DNA from: an uncultured Lentisphaerota bacterium
GTDB lineage: Bacteria; Verrucomicrobiota; Kiritimatiellia; CAIQIC01
NCBI GenBank assembly: GCA_903912445.1
Contig: CAIWHP010000105.1
Span: 1-50,607 of the forward strand
Direction: 5' to 3'
Length of the DNA: 50,607 nucleotides
The notes below the pieces were generated by a model. That model was not told where the DNA came from and searched no databases. It saw only the letters and a program-made list of their open reading frames with translations. Each line of letters opens with the position of its first letter. Position 1 is the stretch's first letter. Both the position numbers and the translations under genes were made by a program. Positions 32,199 through 39,334 of this stretch are shown piece after piece.

Positions 32199-33568
32199 GC
32201 AAGGTCTATCGCACGCTGCGCATGGCGCTGCACGCGCTGCGCCGCAATGTGATGCGCGCCATCCTGACGACGCTCGGCATCATCATCGGCATCGCCGCCG
32301 TGATCGCGATGATGGAGATCGGCAGCGGTTCCTCCGCCGCGATCCAGGGCACGATCGCCAGCATGGGCGCGAACAACCTCCTCATCATGCCGGGCACGGC
32401 GGCCAGCGGCGGCATCAGCTTCGGCGCGGGCAGCTCGATGACGCTCACGCCGCAGGACTGCGAGGCGCTGCTGCGCGAGTGCCCGGCGTTGCGCGCCGCC
32501 GCGCCCATCGTCCGCGCCCGCACGCAGGTGGTCTACGGCAACCGCAACTGGGTGCCGATGTACATCTATGGCACCACGCCCGAGCTGCTCGCCGTGCGCG
32601 ACTGGACCGAGCTGGCCGCGGGCGAGGTGTTCACCGAGCGCGACGTCCGCAACGGCAGCAAGGTCTGCCTGCTCGGCCAGACGGTCGCGCGCAACCTGTT
32701 CGCCGGCGAATCGCCCCTCGGCAAGGAGCTGCGGATCAAGAACGTCGCCTTCACCGTCATCGGCCTCCTCTCCGGCAAGGGCGCCAACATGATGGGCATG
32801 GACCAGGACGACATCGTGCTCGCGCCCTGGACCACCATCAAGTACCGCGTCTCGGGCAGCTCCGCGACCACGGCCAACCAGAGCGCCAACTCCGCCGGCG
32901 CCTCGCAGGTGAACTCGCTCAACCAGCTCTATCCAAGCTCGGCGACCAGCCTCTACCCCATTCCTTCCGCCACGCAGGCGGCCGACACGCCGCTGCCCGT
33001 GCGCTTCACCAACGTGGACCAGATCTACGCGGCCGCGCAGTCCAGCGAGGAGATCCCTGTCGCCATGGCGCAGCTCACCGCGCTGCTGCGCGAGCGGCAT
33101 CACCTGCGCGAGGGCGAGCCCGAAGATTTCAGCATCCGCGACATGACCGAGATGACCAAGGCGGTCACCTCGATCGCCGACCTGATGACCAAGCTGCTGC
33201 TCGTCGTCGCGCTGATCTCGCTCGTCGTGGGCGGCGTCGGCATCATGAACATCATGCTCGTCAGCGTCACCGAGCGGACGCACGAGATCGGCCTGCGCAT
33301 GGCGGTCGGCGCGCGCTCCCGCGACATCCTGCGCCAGTTCCTGTTCGAGGCCGTCATCCTCTGCCTTGCGGGCGGCATCCTCGGCATCCTGCTGGGCGAG
33401 CTCTGTTCCTTCCTCGTCACCAAGTTTTTGCACTGGCCCACGCTGACCTCGGTGACGGCGATCATCTCCGCCGTCGTCGTTTCCGCCAGCGTCGGCATCG
33501 TCTTTGGTTTCTACCCGGCGTGGAAGGCCTCGCGCCTGGATCCCATCGAGGCCCTGCGCTATGAATGA
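32195..33568 (+). CDS. MacB-type ABC transporter permease (FtsX/MacB_PCD)
   Basis: A 457-residue permease. The N-terminal segment MALHALRRNVMRAILTTLGI followed by IIGIAAVIAMMEIG is the first membrane helix of the MacB family. A periplasmic MacB_PCD domain of about 250 residues follows (LLIMPGTAASGG, then TPQDCEALL). Three C-terminal helices include VVGGVGIMNIMLVSVTERTHEIGLRMAVGAR, and GFYPAWKASRLDPIEALRYE is the typical end. ATPase and permease are on separate chains, as in YknYZ-like systems, unlike fused E. coli MacB. It starts at GTG 32195, overlapping the ancestral ATPase stop (GTGA). A Ser/Ala/Gln-rich stretch around residues 225-265 in the periplasmic domain is less conserved-looking. 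Confidence 0.9.
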   Translation: MSKVYRTLRMALHALRRNVMRAILTTLGIIIGIAAVIAMMEIGSGSSAAIQGTIASMGANNLLIMPGTAASGGISFGAGSSMTLTPQDCEALLRECPALRAAAPIVRARTQVVYGNRNWVPMYIYGTTPELLAVRDWTELAAGEVFTERDVRNGSKVCLLGQTVARNLFAGESPLGKELRIKNVAFTVIGLLSGKGANMMGMDQDDIVLAPWTTIKYRVSGSSATTANQSANSAGASQVNSLNQLYPSSATSLYPIPSATQAADTPLPVRFTNVDQIYAAAQSSEEIPVAMAQLTALLRERHHLREGEPEDFSIRDMTEMTKAVTSIADLMTKLLLVVALISLVVGGVGIMNIMLVSVTERTHEIGLRMAVGARSRDILRQFLFEAVILCLAGGILGILLGELCSFLVTKFLHWPTLTSVTAIISAVVVSASVGIVFGFYPAWKASRLDPIEALRYE

Positions 33569-33638
33569 GACCCCCATGAACGCGAAGCGAGCATCGACTA
33601 CCGCACATCCAACACCGAACATCGAAGTTCGGATTGGA

Positions 33639-33752
33639 TTTCCAAGGTTTGGAAAACTTCCTGTGCTTATTTCCAGGGCTCGGAAAAATTCCCGCTTAAC
33701 TTTTCCAATGCTTGGAAAAACCCATGCTCCCCGTTTCCAATGCTTGGAAAAC
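33639..33752. repeat. Cluster of four TTTCCAA-type palindromes
   Basis: Copies at 33639-33655, 33669-33689 (degenerate arms), 33701-33719 and 33733-33752 share the TTTCCAA-N3-TTGGAAA core. Their TCC triplets are 31, 31 and 33 bp apart. This is the largest cluster in the window. It lies between the permease stop and the lipoprotein signal of the TolC-like protein. Read in the TolC frame it would encode segments such as FPRFGK, FPMLGK and FQCLEN. Confidence 0.85.
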
Positions 33753-33770
33753 TGCTCCGCCACTGCGAGG

Positions 33771-35192
33771 GTGGAGGTTCAAAACCTTCTTTTCCGCGCC
33801 GCCCGTTGCGCTTTCGCCGTCGCGTTGCTTTTCGCCGCCGGCTGCATGGTCGGCCCGGATTACAAGCCGCCGCAGTATCCCGTGCCCACCGTCTGGAGTG
33901 CAACCGCGGCGACGCAGCCGGTCGCGCTCACGAACTGGTGGACGCAGTTCAACGACGCGACGCTGAACTCGCTCATCGCCCGCGCCCTCGCGACCAACCT
34001 GGATCTGCAGATCGCCGAGTCGCGCGTCCGGCAGGCGCGCGCCGAGCGCGGCCGCGTCGCCGGCGGCTTCTGGCCGGGCCTCGATGCCGCCGGTTCCTAT
34101 CGCCGGCAGAGCACGGGCGGGGCCGTGCCGGTGTCCGGGGACCTGTATCAGGCGGGCCTCGATGCCGCGTGGGAGATAGACCTTTTTGGCGGCGTGCGGC
34201 GCAACATCGAGGCCGCCGAGGCCGACCTCGCGGCGAGCGTGGAGCAGCGCCGCGCGGTGCTCGTCTCGCTCGCCGCGGAGGTCGCGCTGAACTACCTCAA
34301 CCTGCGCGGTTATCAGCAGCAGCTCGCCATCGCCAGGGAAAACATCGCGGCGCAGGAGCGCAGCGCCGCGCTGACGCGCAAGCGCTTCCCCGCCTTCGCC
34401 GGCAAGCTCGAGGTGGCCAACGCGGAGGCGCTGGTGGCCACGACGCGCGCGGCGCTGCCCGTGCTGGAGTCGGCCGCGCGCCAGACGATCTTCGCCTTGG
34501 GCGTGCTGCTCGCGCGCGAGCCGGACGCGCTGACGGGCGAGCTCGAAAACGCCGCGCCGCTGCCGCCGACGCCTCCGGAGGTGCCGGCCGGCCTGCCGTC
34601 CGACCTGCTGCGCCGCCGGCCCGACGTACGCGCTGCCGAGGCGGGGCTCCACGGCGCGACCGCGCGCATCGGCGTGGCCACCGCCGATCTCTTCCCGAAG
34701 TTTTCGCTGACCGGCAGCCTCGGCACTTCCAGCACGACGGGCTCCGGCCTGGTAAACTGGAACAACCGCGTCTACGCTTTCGGCCCGAGTATCTCGTGGA
34801 ATCTGTTCTCCGCCGGCAGCACGCTCGCGCAGATCGAGGCGCAGAACGAAGCCGAGCAGCAGGCGCTGCTCACCTATCGCAAGACCGTGCTCACGGCCCT
34901 GGGCGAGGTCGAGGGCGCGCTCGTCGCCTACGGCAAGGAGCAGCAGCACCGGCAGGCGCTCGCCGCCGCGGTCGCCGCGAACCAGGAGGCCGTGGAGCTC
35001 GCGACGCGCCTCTACACCGCCGGCCAGACCGATTTTCTGAACGTCTTGAGCGCCCAGCGCGCGCTCTACTCCGTGCAGGATGCGCTCGTGCAAAGCGAGC
35101 GCAGCGTCGCCACCGGCCTCCTCGCCATCTACAAAGCCCTCGGCGGCGGCTGGGAAAACGAACCGCCCATCCCCCCGCGCCCGGCGCGGTGA
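33771..35192 (+). CDS. TolC/OprM-family outer membrane efflux lipoprotein
   Basis: A 473-residue protein in this start choice. A lipoprotein signal (NLLFRAARCAFAVALLFAAGC, with the lipobox Cys next to MVGPDYKPP) opens an NodT-type channel. It has the paired outer-membrane-factor repeats: LNSLIARALATNLDLQIAESR with RQARAER, and the mirrored RRRPDVRAAEAGL and GVATADLFPKFSLTGSLG. A final helix contains LNVLSAQRALYSVQDAL. The frame is open upstream to ATGs at 33561 and 33576, but that would place the signal peptide 80-100 residues into the protein and translate four palindromic repeats. The GTG at 33771 is the most sensible start, though its ribosome-binding site is poor. It is last in the macA-ATPase-permease operon and supplies the outer-membrane duct. 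Confidence 0.85.
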   Translation: MEVQNLLFRAARCAFAVALLFAAGCMVGPDYKPPQYPVPTVWSATAATQPVALTNWWTQFNDATLNSLIARALATNLDLQIAESRVRQARAERGRVAGGFWPGLDAAGSYRRQSTGGAVPVSGDLYQAGLDAAWEIDLFGGVRRNIEAAEADLAASVEQRRAVLVSLAAEVALNYLNLRGYQQQLAIARENIAAQERSAALTRKRFPAFAGKLEVANAEALVATTRAALPVLESAARQTIFALGVLLAREPDALTGELENAAPLPPTPPEVPAGLPSDLLRRRPDVRAAEAGLHGATARIGVATADLFPKFSLTGSLGTSSTTGSGLVNWNNRVYAFGPSISWNLFSAGSTLAQIEAQNEAEQQALLTYRKTVLTALGEVEGALVAYGKEQQHRQALAAAVAANQEAVELATRLYTAGQTDFLNVLSAQRALYSVQDALVQSERSVATGLLAIYKALGGGWENEPPIPPRPAR

Positions 35193-35213
35193 TGCGCCGA
35201 TCCGCCTTGGACT

Positions 35214-35307
35214 GCGCAAGCTTGCTTGCGCCTTTGACGCGGCAGCTTGCTGCCGCGCCTGCTGCGGAATGAGGCAGTTCACCGCTCACGGCGGAGCAAG
35301 CTGCCGC
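35214..35307. repeat. CTTG-loop hairpins
   Basis: GCGCAAG-CTTG-CTTGCGC (35214-35231) and GCGGCAG-CTTG-CTGCCGC (35239-35256) are perfect 7-bp stems with the same tetraloop. AGCAAGCTGCCGC at 35295-35307 is an inverted copy of the left 13 bases of the second. The design resembles the arms of the GTAGGGGCGCAG elements near the window start. They may also end transcription after the TolC-like gene, although no U-tract follows. Confidence 0.55.
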
Positions 35308-35456
35308 ACTCCCTGGGGCACCGCAACGATGCCAACACCCGAACTCTTCGCGGGCGGGGCCGCCAGCTCCGCGAGACTTTACGATCACCCAACGCTCCAC
35401 GGCGCTACCACTCCGCTCCTCCTTCGCCCCGTTTTCCGCCGCGCGCGGGTTCGCAC

Positions 35457-35485
35457 TTGGCTTTCGCGCAGGCACTTGTTAAGTA
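35457..35485 (+). promoter_or_regulatory. Candidate promoter of acyl-CoA synthetase, predicted leaderless
   Basis: TTGGCT, a 17-bp spacer and TAAGTA end 7 nt before the ATG. No Shine-Dalgarno fits in the gap. The geometry matches the promoters before the GT2 and GHMP kinase genes. Confidence 0.45.
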
Positions 35486-35492
35486 TCGCAGC

Positions 35493-37091
35493 ATGAGCGA
35501 CGCACTTCCGGCACACTACAATTTTGCGCACGATGTGATCGAGCGCCAGGGGCACGAGCGGCCGGACGCGCTGGCCCTCTGGTGGGTGAGCGAAGTCGAC
35601 GGGAACGAGCGCAAGCTTTCCTTCGGCCAGTTGAGCGACGAGCTGCGCCGCGCCGCCGCGTTTTTCGCGGCGCAGGGCATTGCGCGCGGCGACCGCGTGC
35701 TGGTGATTTTGAACCGCGTGCCGGAGTGGTGGGTCGTCATGCTCGGTTTGATCCGGCTGGGCGCGGTGCCGATCCCCGGCACGCCGCTGCTCACGGCCAA
35801 GGACATCGCCTACCGCCTCCAGGCCGCCGCCGTGCGCGGCATCGTCACCGACGCCGCCGGCGCGGCGAAGGTCGGCGCGTTTGCCGGGCTGCGGATCAGC
35901 GTCGGCGGCGCGCAGCCGGGCTGGCTGGATTTTTGCGCGGGCGTGCGCGCCGCGGACGCCAAACCACCGTACGAGCCCTCGCGCAGCAGCGATCCGGGCA
36001 TCATCTATTTCACCAGCGGCACGACGGGCGAGGCGAAGATGGTGCTGCACACGCAGGTCAGCTACGGCTTGGGCCATCGCGCCACGGGCCAGTGGCTGGA
36101 CCTCGGGCAGCACGATATCATCTGGGCGCTCGCCGATACCGGCTGGGCCAAGACGGCCTGGTCCAATTTCTTCGGACCGTGGCTGATGGGCGCGGCCGTG
36201 TTCGCGCTCGACATGCGCGGCAAATTCGACCCGAACGTCATCCTGCACGCCCTCACGCGCTTCCCGATCACCGTGTTCTGCTGCCCCGCGACGGCGCTGC
36301 GCCTGCTCGTCCGCAAGGAGCTGGGCGGCTATCGCTTTCCGCATCTGCGGCACTGCGTCAGCGCGGGCGAGGCGCTCAACCCGCCGGTCTTCAAGACGTG
36401 GCGCGAGGCGACGGGCCTGGATATTTACGAGGGCTATGGCCAGACGGAATCGGTGCTGATGGTCGGCAACTTCCGCAGCGCCGGCCGCGAAATCCGGCCG
36501 GGCTCGATGGGCCACGCGGCGCCGGGCTTCACGCTCGCCATCGTGGACGAGGACGGTCACGAGCTGCCGCCCGGCGCGGTCGGCCAGCTCGCCGTGCGCG
36601 TCGAGCCGCAGCGGCCGCTCGGGCTGTTCCAGGAATATTGGCGCAATGCCGAGGAGAACGCCGCGCGTTTCGTCGGCCCGTGGTACCTCACCGGCGACAC
36701 CGCCAAGCAGGACGCCGACGGCTACTTCTGGTTCGTCGGCCGCGCCGACGACGTGATCAACTCCGCCAGCTACCGCATTGGTCCCGGCGAGGTCGAGAGC
36801 GCCCTGCTCGAGCATCCCGCCGTGCTGGAATGCGCCGCGATCGGCGTGCCGGAGGAGATGCGCGGCGAGATCGTCAAGGCCTTCGTCGTGCTGCGCGAGG
36901 GCCTCGCGCCCGGCGAGCAGCTCAAGCGCGACTTGCAGGCGCACTGCAAGCGCGTCACCGCGCCCTACAAATATCCGCGCCTGATCGAGTTCGTGAGCGC
37001 GCTGCCCAAGACCGTCAGCGGCAAGATCCGCCGCACGGAATTGCGCGCGCGCGAACGGGACCATGCCGTGCACCTGGCCCCCCACGCCTGA
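35493..37091 (+). CDS. Acyl-CoA synthetase, medium-chain (ACSM)-like AMP-ligase
   Basis: A 532-residue ANL-superfamily adenylate-forming enzyme. Motif A3 is IIYFTSGTTGEAKMVLHT, A5 IYEGYGQTES, A7 YLTGDTAKQDADGYFWFVGR with A8 DDVINSASYRIGPGEVE, and A10 LPKTVSGKIRRTELR with the catalytic Lys. WALADTGWAKTAWSNFFGPW is typical of the acetyl/medium-chain (ACSM) branch. It activates a carboxylic acid to its CoA thioester with ATP. Chain length cannot be fixed from sequence. It stands alone with its own promoter. A small separate unit (GHMP kinase and uridylyltransferase) follows 54 bp downstream with another promoter. Context gives no specific pathway. Confidence 0.88.
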   Translation: MSDALPAHYNFAHDVIERQGHERPDALALWWVSEVDGNERKLSFGQLSDELRRAAAFFAAQGIARGDRVLVILNRVPEWWVVMLGLIRLGAVPIPGTPLLTAKDIAYRLQAAAVRGIVTDAAGAAKVGAFAGLRISVGGAQPGWLDFCAGVRAADAKPPYEPSRSSDPGIIYFTSGTTGEAKMVLHTQVSYGLGHRATGQWLDLGQHDIIWALADTGWAKTAWSNFFGPWLMGAAVFALDMRGKFDPNVILHALTRFPITVFCCPATALRLLVRKELGGYRFPHLRHCVSAGEALNPPVFKTWREATGLDIYEGYGQTESVLMVGNFRSAGREIRPGSMGHAAPGFTLAIVDEDGHELPPGAVGQLAVRVEPQRPLGLFQEYWRNAEENAARFVGPWYLTGDTAKQDADGYFWFVGRADDVINSASYRIGPGEVESALLEHPAVLECAAIGVPEEMRGEIVKAFVVLREGLAPGEQLKRDLQAHCKRVTAPYKYPRLIEFVSALPKTVSGKIRRTELRARERDHAVHLAPHA

Positions 37092-37110
37092 AGCCCGGCG
37101 ATTTTCCAGG

Positions 37111-37139
37111 TTGAACCCGCGGCGGGCGGCGTCTAGGAT
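37111..37139 (+). promoter_or_regulatory. Candidate promoter of the GHMP kinase-uridylyltransferase unit, predicted leaderless
   Basis: TTGAAC, a 17-bp spacer and TAGGAT end 6 nt before the ATG. The -10 sequence and its distance to the start codon are identical to those of the GT2 promoter. Confidence 0.55.
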
Positions 37140-37145
37140 GCCGCC

Positions 37146-38141
37146 ATGATCATTCACACCAAGGCCTATCCGCGGGCGGGGCTGATCGGGAATCCGTCGG
37201 ACGGCTATTTCGGCAAGACGATCGCGTTCACGTTTGCCAACTTTGCCGCGGAGGTGCTGCTCTACCAGACGCCGGAGGTGGAGATCCTCCCGGCGGCGCG
37301 CGACCACTCGCGGTTCCACAGCATCCGCGCGCTCGCGGCGGACGTGCGGCAGCACGGCTACTACGGCGGCATCCGGCTGCTCAAGGCGGCGGTGAAGCGC
37401 TTCTATGACTACTGCGAGGAAAACCACATCACGCTCGACGAGCGGAACTTCACCATCCGCTACCACTCCGACATCCCGACGCAGGTCGGCCTGGCCGGGT
37501 CGAGCGCGATCATCACCGCCTACTTCCGGGCGCTGCTGGCGTTTTATCAGGTCGAAATCCCCAAGCCCGTCCTCGCGAACCTGATCCACGCGGTGGAAAA
37601 CCGCGAGCTGTGCATTCCGGCGGGCCTGCAGGACCGGGTGGCGCAGGTCTACCAGGGCCTCGTCTTCATGGACTTCAACAAGGACATGATGGAGTTGCAG
37701 GGGTACGGGCGTTACGAGCCGCTGGATCCGGCGCTGCTGCCGCCGGTCTTCATCGCCTACCGCACGGGCCTGGCGGAGGGCACGGAGATCTTCCACAACA
37801 ACATCCGGGCGCGCTGGGAAGTGGGCGACCCGGTCGTGCACGAGGCGATGAAGTACTGGGCCGGCCTGACCGTCCAGGTGCGCGACCTGCTGCTGTGCGG
37901 CGCGAAGGACCAGCTCGGGCCGCTGATCAATGCGGGCTTCGACAAGCGGCGCGCGATCTACCAGATCGGGCAGGGGAACATCCGCATGGTCGAGGCCGCC
38001 CGCTCCGTCGGCGCGAGCGCCCAGTTCACCGGCTCCGGCGGCGCCATCGTTGGCACCTATGCCGACGAGACGATGTTCGCCGCGCTCAAAAACAAGCTCG
38101 AACCGCTTGGCATCAAGCTCTTGAAACCCCAGCTCATCTGA
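37146..38141 (+). CDS. GHMP kinase resembling glucuronokinase
   Basis: A 331-residue GHMP-superfamily sugar kinase. It has an N-terminal PRAGLIGNPSDGYFGKTIAF (substrate motif), ATP-binding VGLAGSSAIITAYFRALLAF, and C-terminal motif 3 SAQFTGSGGAIVGTYAD. The stretch IPAGLQDRVAQVYQGLVFMD and the following DFNKDMM, GYGRYEPLDPALLPP read like plant glucuronokinase, which converts D-glucuronate to glucuronate 1-phosphate. In that family this region is close to invariant. Two bases after its stop starts a UTP-hexose-1-phosphate uridylyltransferase. Together they could make a UDP-sugar by salvage, possibly UDP-glucuronate. Another sugar substrate cannot be excluded. The gene appears complete and leaderless. 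Confidence 0.8.
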   Translation: MIIHTKAYPRAGLIGNPSDGYFGKTIAFTFANFAAEVLLYQTPEVEILPAARDHSRFHSIRALAADVRQHGYYGGIRLLKAAVKRFYDYCEENHITLDERNFTIRYHSDIPTQVGLAGSSAIITAYFRALLAFYQVEIPKPVLANLIHAVENRELCIPAGLQDRVAQVYQGLVFMDFNKDMMELQGYGRYEPLDPALLPPVFIAYRTGLAEGTEIFHNNIRARWEVGDPVVHEAMKYWAGLTVQVRDLLLCGAKDQLGPLINAGFDKRRAIYQIGQGNIRMVEAARSVGASAQFTGSGGAIVGTYADETMFAALKNKLEPLGIKLLKPQLI

Positions 38142-38143
38142 CC

Positions 38144-39025
38144 ATGAAAAACACCATCCGCAAAGCGATCATCCCCGCCGCCGGGTTCGGCACGCGGTTC
38201 CTGCCGGCCGCGAAGTCGCAGCCCAAGGAAATGCTGCCCATCGTCGATACGCCGACCATCCAGTACGTCGTCGAGGAGGCCGTCGCCGCCGGCATCCGCG
38301 ACATCCTGATGGTCATCGGCAAGAGCAAGCGCGCGATCGAGGAGCATTTCGACCGCAACTTCGAGCTGGAGAAGGAGCTGGAGGACAAGGGCAAGATCGG
38401 CGACCTCAACGCCATCCGCCACATCTCCAGCATGGCGAACATCCACTTCGTCTGGCAGAAGGAGCTCAAGGGCCTCGGCGATGCGATCCTCTGCGGGCGC
38501 GACCACATGGGGCGCGAGCCGTTCGCCGTCCTGCTGGGCGACACGCTGATTGACGCCAAGATTCCGGTGACGAAGCAACTGCTCGCCCAGTACGAGCGCT
38601 ATCACGAATCGGTCTGCGCGCTCGAGGAAGTCCCGCGCGAGAAGGTCAGCCGCTACGGCGTCATCAAGGGCAAGCGCTTGCAGGAGGGCCTCTACCTGGT
38701 CGAGGACTTCGTCGAGAAGCCGAGCGTGGCCGAGGCGCCGAGCAACCTGGCGATCGCCGGCCGCTATGTCTTCACGCCGGAAATTTTCGATTACATCGCC
38801 AAGACCACACCCGGGAAGAACGGCGAGATCCAGATCACCGACGCCATGCGCCTGATGGTGCGCGACCGCGCGATGTACGGACTGCGCTTCGAGGGCACGC
38901 GCTACGACATCGGCAACAAGCTCGACTTCCTGCGCACGAACATCATCTACGCGCTCAAGCGCAAGGACCTCGCCAAGGACTTGCACGCCTTCATGCGCCA
39001 GCTGGTTGCCGGACGCAAGGGGTAA
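38144..39025 (+). CDS. galU: UTP-glucose-1-phosphate uridylyltransferase
   Basis: A 293-residue nucleotidyltransferase. KAIIPAAGFGTRFLPAAKSQ is the nucleotide-binding loop with PKEMLPIVDTPTIQYVVEEA; VIGKSKRAIEEHFD, the KGLGDAILCGRDHMGREPF segment, FAVLLGDTLID and VEKPSVAEAPSNLAIAGRYV are all typical of GalU/GtaB. The enzyme makes UDP-glucose from glucose 1-phosphate and UTP. Next to a glucuronokinase-like enzyme it may instead, or also, use glucuronate 1-phosphate. The preceding stop and the ATG are separated by only two bases (TGA-CC-ATG). A hairpin region follows the stop. Confidence 0.93.
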   Translation: MKNTIRKAIIPAAGFGTRFLPAAKSQPKEMLPIVDTPTIQYVVEEAVAAGIRDILMVIGKSKRAIEEHFDRNFELEKELEDKGKIGDLNAIRHISSMANIHFVWQKELKGLGDAILCGRDHMGREPFAVLLGDTLIDAKIPVTKQLLAQYERYHESVCALEEVPREKVSRYGVIKGKRLQEGLYLVEDFVEKPSVAEAPSNLAIAGRYVFTPEIFDYIAKTTPGKNGEIQITDAMRLMVRDRAMYGLRFEGTRYDIGNKLDFLRTNIIYALKRKDLAKDLHAFMRQLVAGRKG

Positions 39026-39038
39026 GTGCGCCGTGTCC

Positions 39039-39078
39039 GCCGCCGGCGCGCCGGGCGGCCGTGCCGGTTAAAACGGCC
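39039..39078 (+). terminator. Tandem hairpins after galU
   Basis: GCCGCCGG-CGCG-CCGGGCGGC (one bulged G) is followed by GGCCGT...ACGGCC (39057-39062 with 39073-39078) with an AT-rich loop. The two stems overlap, so they are alternative folds. No long U-tract follows. Confidence 0.4.
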
Positions 39079-39252
39079 AAGCTGCCCCGCAGCTTTGGGC
39101 TGTTTTCGGCGTCCTCGGCGCGGGAAATGCTTTAGAATGGATGCAGGGCCGGCGGCGCCGGAAGATATGCGCAACAAAATATTTCTGCGTAGTGGGTTGT
39201 AGCTCTGTGCCAGGCGGGACGTTGTGGTTGGGATCCGGTCCCGATTTAGATG

Positions 39253-39282
39253 TTGACGGAGTGTGTTTTTGGGGCTTAGGGT
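39253..39282 (+). promoter_or_regulatory. Candidate promoter of the giant PATR gene
   Basis: TTGACG, an 18-bp spacer and TAGGGT lie 52 nt before the ATG. The -35 is a 5/6 match and the -10 is weak. GGAAAGA at about 39321-39327 provides a Shine-Dalgarno for ATG 39335. Confidence 0.4.
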
Positions 39283-39334
39283 GCCCGTTGCTTGATGGTT
39301 TTTGCTCGGATGATTCCATCGGAAAGATTGCGCC

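Larger units (their letters stand above)
35193..35492. other. Spacer with CTTG-loop hairpins and a promoter
   Basis: No gene is recognised in these 300 bp. The left part holds two perfect 7-bp stems with identical CTTG loops and an inverted copy of one arm. The right end holds the promoter of the acyl-CoA synthetase. Confidence 0.55.
39026..39334. other. Spacer and leader of the giant gene
   Basis: The first 60 bp hold terminator-like hairpins. The DNA then becomes less GC-rich and carries a CGGGAC...GTCCCG inverted repeat (39215-39243) just before the candidate promoter. No small gene is evident on either strand. Confidence 0.5.

Noticed and set aside
33639-33752. CRISPR-like array of regularly spaced repeats
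   Set aside because: The repeats are 17-20 bp perfect or near-perfect palindromes, spacers are only about 12-15 bp, the copy number is four at most, and no cas gene is in the window.
35247-35492. Upstream extension of the acyl-CoA synthetase frame
   Set aside because: The extension runs through hairpin repeats and the promoter; homology-type content begins at MSDALPAHYNFAHDV, at ATG 35493.
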